DNA of 5,773 nt from Ekhidna sp. (lineage in GTDB: Bacteria; Bacteroidota; Bacteroidia; Cytophagales; Cyclobacteriaceae), in the NCBI GenBank assembly GCA_028821635.1, contig JAPPDO010000306.1, positions 1 through 5,773 of the forward strand, given 5' to 3'. This document shows, one piece after another, positions 1 through 4,789 of the stretch; position 1 is the stretch's first letter, and every line of letters begins with the position of its first letter. The position numbers and the translations under genes were made by a program. Below the pieces are notes generated by a model, which made no database searches, was not told the origin of the DNA, and saw only the letters and a program-made list of their open reading frames with translations.

Positions 1-1093
1 CTTCCAAGCCAACATCCTGGCTGTCTAAGCAACTAAACCTCCTTAGTTCAACTTAGTGTAAATTTAGAGACCTTAGCTGTAGGTCTGGGTTCTTTCCCTC
101 TCGGATTGGGACCTTAGCACCCCAACCCTCACTGCGGAGTATATTTATCAGCATTCGGAGTTCGTCTGGATTTGGTAGGATTTGACTCCCCCTAGTCCAA
201 TCGGTAGCTCTACCTCTGACAAACTAAACTCCACGCTGCTCCTAAAAGCATTTCGGGGAGTACGAGCTATTTCTCAGTTTGATTGGCCTTTCACCCCTAC
301 CCACAACTCATCCAAAGACTTTTCAACGTCAACTGGTTCGGACCTCCATGTAGTGTTACCTACACTTCACCCTGGTCATGGGTAGATCACAAAGTTTCGC
401 GTCTAGTACTGCTGACTGTTCGCCCTGTTAAGACTTGCTTTCGCTTCGGCTTCAACACTGAATGTATTAACCTTGCCAACAACACTAACTCGTAGGCTCA
501 TTATGCAAAAGGCACGCCGTTACTGCACTAGGCAGCTCCGACCGCTTGTAAGCGTATGGTTTCAGGTACTATTTCACCCCCTTACTCAGGGTACTTTTCA
601 CCTTTCCCTCACGGTACTGGTTCACTATCGGTCTCTCAGGAGTATTTAGCCTTGCCGAATGGTGCCGGCAGATTCAGACGGGATTTCTCCGGTCCCGCCA
701 TACTCAGGATACTGCCAGATGATATTACTTTACTTATACAGGACTTTCACCTTCTAGGGTTGATTTTCCCAAATCATTCTAATTCATCATATCATCTACT
801 ATGCAGTCCTACAACCCCCTAACCGCCGTAACGATCAGGGTTTGGGCTAATCCGCTTTCGCTCGCCGCTACTTGCGGAATCACTATTGTTTTCTGTTCCT
901 CCGGGTACTTAGATGTTTCAGTTCTCCGGGTTAGCTCCTTACGGTGACTGGTCTTCAACCAGCCGGGTTGCCCCATTCGGAAATCTACGGATTAAAGTTT
1001 CTATGCAACTCCCCGCAGCTTATCGCAGCTTAGCACGTCCTTCATCGCCTCTGAGAGCCAAGGCATCCTCCATACGCTCTTATCTACTTTCTT
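1..1093 (-). rRNA. rrl: 23S ribosomal RNA, 5' part (partial, cut by window edge)
   Basis: This is the large-subunit rRNA, read on the minus strand. Its first ~1,090 nt lie in the window, and the rest is beyond position 1. Conserved blocks appear in the right order: the 5' domain near 1020-1068 (GGATGCC at 1068-1062, then GAGGCGATGAAGGACGTGC), the block around 600-640 (GAACCAGTACCGTGAGGGAA), and the start of the GTPase-centre helix at 1-21 (GCCAGGATGTTGGCTT). Aligning GGATGCC to its E. coli position puts the mature 5' end at about 1093, and the left edge falls near E. coli nt 1071. No insertion, intron or obvious decay is visible, so the gene looks functional. The base equivalent to E. coli A1067 is G (minus strand). 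The gene is not preceded by a 16S gene; a promoter and leader lie directly upstream, after a protein gene. Antisense reading frames inside it are not genes. Confidence 0.97.
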
Positions 1094-1302
1094 GAAGTAA
1101 ATTTTGTATGTAACGATAAACTCGCTCTAAATTCTCAGTGAATCTTTCAAAATGTCAATGTACTTTTAGCCAGTGCTAACTTGCTGCTTGAATCAGTTGG
1201 CTCAACTCTCATCAAGATAACAAGTATCTGGGTTGAATGCTGTATTATTCAGTATTTCAATTAGCTCTCTTTTGAGCTATCTATTTTTGATTTTCAATTT
1301 AT
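1094..1302 (-). other. Pre-23S leader with spacer-like segment
   Basis: This is the ~210-nt stretch between the predicted 23S promoter and the mature 23S 5' end. The part nearest 23S resembles the end of a Bacteroidota 16S-23S spacer: the minus strand at 1163-1144 reads GTACATTGACATTTTGAAAG, close to the GTTCATTGACATATTGAAA-type sequence I recall from such spacers, where it is thought to serve antitermination or pre-rRNA processing. No tRNA-Ile, tRNA-Ala or other tRNA is recognisable, and no 16S 3' end is present. The spacer resemblance is from memory, and the leader function is inferred. The partner strand for an RNase III processing stem would lie beyond 23S, outside the window. Confidence 0.55.
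1262..1279 (-). repeat. Small hairpin in the early 23S leader
   Basis: TAGCTC (1262-1267) and GAGCTA (1274-1279) are perfectly complementary around a 6-nt loop. In the leader RNA this would form a hairpin about 23-40 nt after the predicted start. No U-run follows, so it does not look like a terminator. Confidence 0.35.
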
Positions 1303-1319
1303 GGACGGCAAAAATAGAT
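1279..1319. repeat. 11-bp inverted repeat overlapping the -7 box of the 23S promoter
   Basis: ATCTATTTTTG at 1279-1289 is repeated perfectly in inverted orientation at 1309-1319 (CAAAAATAGAT), with a 19-bp centre holding the predicted transcription start. One arm contains the minus-strand -7 box. The other is a mirror-image TATTTTTG on the plus strand (1282-1289), but it has no TTG at suitable spacing, so I do not call it a second promoter. It may be an operator or a chance A/T-rich repeat. Confidence 0.4.
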
Positions 1320-1338
1320 TAAGATTTTATAAATGCAA
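1309..1338 (-). promoter_or_regulatory. Promoter for the 23S rRNA gene (Bacteroidota type)
   Basis: On the minus strand, TTG (1338-1336) is followed after 19 nt by TATTTTTG (1316-1309). This is an exact match to the Bacteroidota -33/-7 consensus TTG ... TAnnTTTG at normal spacing. Transcription would start near 1302 and enter the leader and 23S. The -33 box lies only 15 nt beyond the glycosyltransferase stop codon. An A/T-only block sits just upstream in UP-element position, and two inverted repeats overlap the boxes. The match is seen directly; activity is inferred. Confidence 0.6.
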
Positions 1339-1345
1339 GTGCATT
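1332..1345. repeat. 14-bp palindrome centred on the -33 box of the 23S promoter
   Basis: The plus strand reads AATGCA-AG-TGCATT, a perfect 6-bp inverted repeat with a 2-bp spacer. It contains the -33 TTG (1336-1338). Its size and symmetry fit a dimeric DNA-binding protein site. It is not followed by a U-run on the minus strand, so a terminator for the upstream glycosyltransferase gene is unlikely. Confidence 0.45.
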
Positions 1346-1348
1346 CTC

Positions 1349-1380
1349 ATATTTTATTTAAAAAATTTAAATTTTATTAA
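1349..1380 (-). promoter_or_regulatory. A/T-only tract in UP-element position upstream of the 23S promoter
   Basis: All 32 bases are A or T. Measured from a start near 1302, the tract spans roughly -47 to -78, overlapping the place where strong rRNA promoters carry UP elements that bind the RNA polymerase alpha C-terminal domain. It also encodes the last residues of the glycosyltransferase (KFKFFK), so coding and promoter sequence would overlap. Lysine/phenylalanine-rich coding in an A/T-rich genome could produce the same tract by chance. Confidence 0.35.
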
Positions 1381-2031
1381 CGTCCACAGAGCCATAACTC
1401 CGTCTTTAACCTTCAGTTTTTTTCCTTGTTTCTTTGACCTTGGATAATATTTCATTGGTAATTCAGGTATTTTAATGCCTCTCTTGCTTATTTTGGCCGT
1501 TATTTCAGGGCAAAACTCAAACCCCTTGCACGCCAATGGAATTGATTTAAAAAAATTTGTATCAAAGACTTTGTAGCATGCCGGCTCGTCAGTAATCTTT
1601 TGTTTGAAAAGTAGATTTGCAATTAGTGTAATAAAACGACCTCCATAATAGAACCTTGTCCGGTCACATTTATTATTCAATAAACGAGAACCATATACGA
1701 CTAGTGTTTTCTTTTCCATAATGGGTTTCACTAGGTGAAGATAATCTTGGGGGTCTGTCTCCAGATCAGCATCCTGAATAATACTGATATCCCCAGTAGC
1801 ATAGTCTCTACCCGTACGTATAGCACTACCTTTTCCCAGATTCTCTTCGTGATGAACTACTATAATATTTTGATGATCTCTGTAAGCATTTAGTATTTGC
1901 CGTGTATTATCGCTAGAGCCGTCATTGACTATGATTAATTCAATATTAAGGGGTACAGCTAATACTTTTTTTATTATTTCATGCAGCGTTCCCCCTTCGT
2001 TATAAGCACACATTATAACGGAAAGCTTCAT
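1354..2031 (-). CDS. Family 2 glycosyltransferase, DPM1/polyprenyl-phosphate sugar transferase-like
   Basis: This is a complete 225-aa GT-A fold glycosyltransferase that transfers a sugar from a nucleotide-sugar donor, plausibly to a polyprenyl phosphate or other envelope glycan acceptor. Visible motifs in order are an N-terminal nucleotide-binding strand ([12 protein letters not shown], residues 1-12), VNDGSSDNT (35-43), GKGSAIRTG (66-74), the metal-binding DAD at 87-89 followed by [14 protein letters not shown] (147-156), [12 protein letters not shown] (170-181) and a basic [11 protein letters not shown] tail (195-205). Family knowledge: this pattern is typical of the DPM1-like GT2 subgroup. 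No membrane helices are evident, so unlike GtrB/ArnC-type proteins it is probably soluble or peripheral. The ATG at 2031 begins the conserved motif directly and is preceded by A/T-rich sequence without a clear Shine-Dalgarno. A promoter candidate lies ~75-110 nt upstream. No other glycan genes are nearby, so acceptor and donor cannot be named. Confidence 0.9.
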   Translation of the reverse strand: MKLSVIMCAYNEGGTLHEIIKKVLAVPLNIELIIVNDGSSDNTRQILNAYRDHQNIIVVHHEENLGKGSAIRTGRDYATGDISIIQDADLETDPQDYLHLVKPIMEKKTLVVYGSRLLNNKCDRTRFYYGGRFITLIANLLFKQKITDEPACYKVFDTNFFKSIPLACKGFEFCPEITAKISKRGIKIPELPMKYYPRSKKQGKKLKVKDGVMALWTLIKFKFFK

Positions 2032-2111
2032 TTAGATTCATTTAAGTTGCCCAGTTCAATTAAAGGAATAGTAATGAAACAATTTGCCTTTTGAGAAATA
2101 TAAACTTACAT

Positions 2112-2141
2112 CAAAATTAAGGTAAGTCTTTACCATACAAA
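2112..2141 (-). promoter_or_regulatory. Candidate promoter for the glycosyltransferase gene
   Basis: On the minus strand, TTTG (2141-2138) is followed after 18 nt by TAATTTTG (2119-2112), matching the Bacteroidota TTG ... TAnnTTTG consensus. A start near 2106 would give a leader of about 75 nt before the ATG at 2031. A/T-rich DNA yields chance matches, so this is a prediction. Confidence 0.5.
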
Positions 2142-2234
2142 GAGGATTTGCCTACCATGAAAGCTAAGTCGTATTTTAACATGCAATTATCTGCTCCCTT
2201 AGGTAAACCAAATTCAACGTAAGCATAAGAAAGT

Positions 2235-2381
2235 ATGATTTGTTTTGTAAACAAGGTAGACTTTCAATGTATTATCATATTGAAACACAATTTTTTCACT
2301 GGAAATATATCTATGTTGTTAAAAGATAAAATGATCGAAATCCTACGCGCTATTGAAGATTTCTTATCTGTCTATCAATAA
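2235..2381 (+). pseudogene. Possible decayed transposase N-terminus (48-aa frame)
   Basis: The plus-strand ATG at 2235 opens a 48-codon frame ending in TAA at 2379-2381. From an internal ATG at 2313 it reads MLLKDKMIEILRAIEDFLSVYQ in two parts: MLLKDKMIEI then LRAIEDFLSVYQ. This weakly resembles the start of IS982/IS4-like transposases common in Bacteroidota (a K-D-K ... E-I-F ... D-D-F pattern). After the stop, the +1 frame continues with a basic stretch (KKLLRNKKQVRLYR), as an eroded coding region might. No terminal inverted repeats or target duplication were found. The resemblance is from memory and short enough to be chance; a small unrelated peptide or no gene at all are real alternatives. 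Confidence 0.17.
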
Positions 2382-2385
2382 GAAA
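2360..2385. repeat. 8-bp inverted repeat in the acs-glycosyltransferase gap
   Basis: TTTCTTAT (2360-2367) and ATAAGAAA (2378-2385) are perfectly complementary around a 10-nt loop. Part of the right arm, AATAAGAA (2377-2384), recurs as a direct repeat at 2394-2401. The stem is A/T-rich and no U-run follows on either strand, so it is not a convincing terminator. It also spans the stop of the possible transposase remnant. Confidence 0.35.
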
Positions 2386-2582
2386 CTACTGCGTAATAAG
2401 AAGCAGGTACGGCTATATAGATTACACTATCGGAGAATACGAAGATTTAGGTTTTGTTTCACCTTTCAAGATACTAAACATCTCATCCCTCTATCATCAT
2501 AAAAGGAAAAATTACATCAAATTCACGTTATTTACCCACTCAAACATTCTACACAAGAACTATAGAAGGCTCTGAAAGACGA

Positions 2583-4484
2583 CTATTTAATGCCTGCCCC
2601 CTTAATGATTTCCTCAACAATTTCAGGGTTTAACAGCGTAGAAGTATCTCCAAGATTTGAAATATCCCTGCCGGCTATCTTTCGTAATATCCGGCGCATG
2701 ATTTTGCCTGAGCGTGTCTTGGGGAGTCCTGATACGATCTGGATTTGATCAGGCTTTGCAATGGGTCCAATGATCTTTCTCACCGTATCCTTAATCTCTT
2801 CCTTGAGGTTCTTTTCGGTTCTTCCTTCCATATCGCATATCACATAAGCATAGATACCCTGTCCTTTAACATCATGCGGAAAGCCAACCACCGCAGACTC
2901 TACAACTTTTGGATGTTCATTAATCGCATTTTCAACTTCGGCAGTGCCCATTCGATGGCCTGAGACATTGATCACATCATCTACCCTTCCTAGTATTCGG
3001 ATAAATCCGTCATGATCCCTTTTGGCACCGTCTCCGGTAAAGTACATGCCTTTGTAAGTGGAAAAGTAGGTTTGTTTACATCGTTCATGATCTCCGTAAG
3101 TAGTCCTTAGCATGGATGGCCATGGGAATTTAACGCACAGGCTCCCTTCTACATTGTTTCCTTTTAATTCATTCCCCTCCGCATCTACAATTACGGGCTG
3201 TATCCCGGGAAGTGGAAGAGAGGCATGCGCCGGCTTATTAGGCGTAATCCCGGCTAAGGCAGAGATCATTATACCTCCTGTCTCTGTCTGCCACCACGTA
3301 TCTACCAGCGGACAATTCCCTTTCCCAATATGGTCATGGTACCAATGCCATGCCTCTTCATTAATAGGTTCGCCCACGGATCCGATTACTTTTAATGATT
3401 CCAAAGAGTAAGGTTTTAGCGGCTCCAGTCCGAAAGCCTGTAAAGCCCTGATAGCAGTGGGTGCGGTATAAAACTGATTGACTTTGTATTTATCTACAAT
3501 TGCCCAGAAACGTCCTGCATCAGGATAAGTGGGTATGCCTTCAAACATCACTGTCGCAGCACCTGCCAGAAGAGGGCCATACACAATGTAAGAGTGTCCC
3601 GTTATCCATCCCACATCAGCCGTGCACCAATAGACATCCCCCTGACCGTATTGGAATACATTTATAAATGAATAGTAGGTGTACACCATATATCCTCCGC
3701 ATGAATGCACTACTCCTTTGGGTTTACCGGTGGATCCCGAGGTGTATAGAATGAAAAGCATATCTTCAGAGTCCATTTCAACGGCTTTGAATTCGTTAGG
3801 CTGTCCTTTAATCGCATCATGCCACCAGATATCCCGACCGGATTTCATGGCGATGGCTTCTTTCGTTCTCTGGTAAACAATCACTTTTTCTATCGTAGCC
3901 GTCTTTTTCAAGGCTTCATCCACAACAGCCTTAACGGGAATATTTTTATCCCCTCTGAAGTTCCCATCAGAGGTCAAGACCATTTTTGCTTTACAGTCAT
4001 TAATTCTGTCAGCCAACGAAGAAGATGAGAAGCCTGCAAAAACAACAGAATGAACGGCCCCTACACGTGCACAAGCTAACATGGCAACAGCAGCTTCCGG
4101 AGCCATTGGCATATAGATAATAACACGGTCTCCTTTTTGGATTCCATTTTCAATTAGTGCATTTGAAAATTGGCACGTCATCTCATAAAGTTCACGATAA
4201 GAAATCTCCTTGTGTGCCTCATTAGGATCATTGGGTTCCCAAATGATGGCAGTGTCATCTCCCTTTGTGAAAAGATGCCTATCCAGCATATTTTCCGTGA
4301 TATTTAGCTTTCCGTTTACAAACCATTTAACGCTTGGGCCTTGAAAGTCCCACTCCAGATCATGGGTCCATTTCTTTTTCCAATGAAATGATTCGGCTAT
4401 TCTGCACCAGAACTCTTCCGGTTGGAGTACGCTCTTTTGGTATTCGTGAATGTATCCTGATAGTGTTTGAATTTTCTGACTCAT
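2583..4484 (-). CDS. acs: Acetyl-CoA synthetase (AMP-forming, acetate--CoA ligase)
   Basis: This cytoplasmic enzyme converts acetate, ATP and CoA to acetyl-CoA through an acetyl-AMP intermediate (EC 6.2.1.1), feeding the TCA and glyoxylate cycles and biosynthesis. From the chosen start it is 633 aa, near the usual ~650 aa. Motifs, numbered from that start, are GAVHSVVFAGFSSSSLADRI (142-161), the ATP-binding P-loop YTSGSTGKPKG (247-257), the acetate-pocket/adenylate motif DTWWQTETGG (395-404), YFTGDGAKRD (481-490), the hinge GRVDDVINVSGHR (499-511), and PKTRSGKIMRR (588-598). In the last motif, K594 is the catalytic lysine that Pat-type enzymes acetylate and CobB-type enzymes deacetylate. All key residues are present. 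I chose the ATG at 4484 (MSQKIQ) because family members start there and a 12-residue upstream extension from 4520 looks unlike Acs. The start follows an A/T-rich stretch with no clear Shine-Dalgarno. It appears monocistronic. Confidence 0.97.
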   Translation of the reverse strand: MSQKIQTLSGYIHEYQKSVLQPEEFWCRIAESFHWKKKWTHDLEWDFQGPSVKWFVNGKLNITENMLDRHLFTKGDDTAIIWEPNDPNEAHKEISYRELYEMTCQFSNALIENGIQKGDRVIIYMPMAPEAAVAMLACARVGAVHSVVFAGFSSSSLADRINDCKAKMVLTSDGNFRGDKNIPVKAVVDEALKKTATIEKVIVYQRTKEAIAMKSGRDIWWHDAIKGQPNEFKAVEMDSEDMLFILYTSGSTGKPKGVVHSCGGYMVYTYYSFINVFQYGQGDVYWCTADVGWITGHSYIVYGPLLAGAATVMFEGIPTYPDAGRFWAIVDKYKVNQFYTAPTAIRALQAFGLEPLKPYSLESLKVIGSVGEPINEEAWHWYHDHIGKGNCPLVDTWWQTETGGIMISALAGITPNKPAHASLPLPGIQPVIVDAEGNELKGNNVEGSLCVKFPWPSMLRTTYGDHERCKQTYFSTYKGMYFTGDGAKRDHDGFIRILGRVDDVINVSGHRMGTAEVENAINEHPKVVESAVVGFPHDVKGQGIYAYVICDMEGRTEKNLKEEIKDTVRKIIGPIAKPDQIQIVSGLPKTRSGKIMRRILRKIAGRDISNLGDTSTLLNPEIVEEIIKGAGIK

Positions 4485-4527
4485 TGTATAAAATTTTTTT
4501 AAAGATAAAGATGTGTGCACAAACAGG

Positions 4528-4550
4528 TTTACTTAGTAAATACAGTCTGT
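4528..4550. repeat. Adjacent small palindromes in the acs leader
   Basis: TTTACT-T-AGTAAA (4528-4540) is a perfect 13-bp palindrome, followed immediately by ACAG-T-CTGT (4542-4550). They lie 44-66 bp upstream of the acs ATG and just downstream of the proximal promoter's predicted start, where an operator could act. No known regulator site is recognised. Confidence 0.35.
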
Positions 4551-4561
4551 TTTCGGTCGAA

Positions 4562-4594
4562 TAAATATACACTTGAGGGCATACTTCCCCAAAA
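4562..4594 (-). promoter_or_regulatory. Candidate proximal promoter for acs
   Basis: On the minus strand, TTTTG (4594-4590) is followed after 20 nt by TATATTTA (4569-4562), which matches the TAnnTTTG -7 box at seven of eight positions (last base A for G). A start near 4555 would leave a ~70-nt leader before the ATG at 4484. A 7-bp direct repeat flanks the -33 box and abuts the -7 box, and a palindrome lies just downstream of the predicted start. Confidence 0.38.
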
Positions 4595-4600
4595 CTTGAG
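4571..4600. repeat. Direct repeat ACTTGAG within the acs promoter candidate
   Basis: ACTTGAG occurs at 4571-4577 and again at 4594-4600, 23 bp apart, about two helical turns. One copy abuts the -7 box and the other overlaps or abuts the -33 box of the proximal acs promoter candidate. That placement suits a pair of regulator half-sites on the same DNA face, but 7-bp repeats also arise by chance. Confidence 0.3.
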
Positions 4601-4759
4601 ATTGTAGGTTGCTGTAGTTATGAGGAACTTAATAAGCCCTTTATAACTGATAGAAATTTCCTAACTAGGTTCTCAGAATGTCAGTTAACTAACTTTAATT
4701 CAGAGAATCGCTAAAATGCAGTAAATTTTTAATAAAAAGTGATGCACACAAAAAATCTT

Positions 4760-4789
4760 CAAACCTACTCCCTCACAAACTTCAGCAAA
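4760..4789 (-). promoter_or_regulatory. Candidate distal promoter for acs, inside the 3' end of the cadherin gene
   Basis: On the minus strand, TTTG (4789-4786) is followed after 18 nt by TAGGTTTG (4767-4760), an exact consensus match in which the -7 box begins with the TAG stop codon of the cadherin gene. A start near 4753 would give a ~270-nt acs leader. Its location within coding sequence makes a chance match quite possible. Confidence 0.28.

Larger units (their letters stand above)
2032..2582. other. Gene-poor intergenic region between acs and the glycosyltransferase gene
   Basis: These 551 bp are A/T-rich and hold no complete gene I can recognise. They contain the glycosyltransferase promoter candidate (2112-2141), an 8-bp inverted repeat (2360-2385), and a short plus-strand reading frame whose last residues faintly recall a transposase start (2235-2381). 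A further plus-strand frame is open from about 2357 to the stop near 2573-2575, but it has no ATG and its translation is not familiar. I see no convincing rho-independent terminator after acs. Confidence 0.6.
4485..4764 (-). other. Intergenic region upstream of acs
   Basis: These 280 bp between the cadherin-protein stop and the acs start hold the proximal acs promoter candidate, the ACTTGAG direct repeat and two small palindromes. Nearer the cadherin gene, TTCTCAGAA (4670-4678) and TTCAGAGAA (4699-4707) form an inverted repeat with one mismatch around an inner AGTTAACT (4683-4690). It could be a 3'-end hairpin of the cadherin transcript, but no U-run follows, so I do not call a terminator. 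No RNA gene or small protein is evident. Confidence 0.5.

Noticed and set aside
182..1095. Several plus-strand reading frames of 60-88 codons
   Set aside because: They are antisense to clear 23S rRNA sequence and have no protein-like features.
1282..1289. Plus-strand promoter TATTTTTG
   Set aside because: There is no TTG at suitable spacing upstream and no plus-strand gene downstream.
1164..1300. Spacer tRNA (Ile or Ala) in the 23S leader
   Set aside because: No cloverleaf, anticodon arm or T-arm (GTTCNANNC) pattern is present; only short inverted repeats were seen.
2540..2582. Terminator after acs (TTCTA ... TAGAA)
   Set aside because: It has only 5 A/T-rich pairs, an 11-nt loop and no U-tract.
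2745..4028. Plus-strand frames opposite acs
   Set aside because: They are shadows of the strongly conserved acs coding strand.
4485..4520. Upstream in-frame ATG that would extend Acs by 12 residues
   Set aside because: The extension (MHTSLSLKKFYT) is unlike Acs N-termini, overlaps the leader palindrome region, and MSQKIQ is a typical start.
4360..4572. 70-codon minus-strand frame overlapping the acs start
   Set aside because: It is out of frame with acs, overlaps its coding region, and has no recognisable features.
4670..4707. Rho-independent terminator after the cadherin gene
   Set aside because: The stem has a mismatch and a long loop, and no U-run follows on the minus strand.
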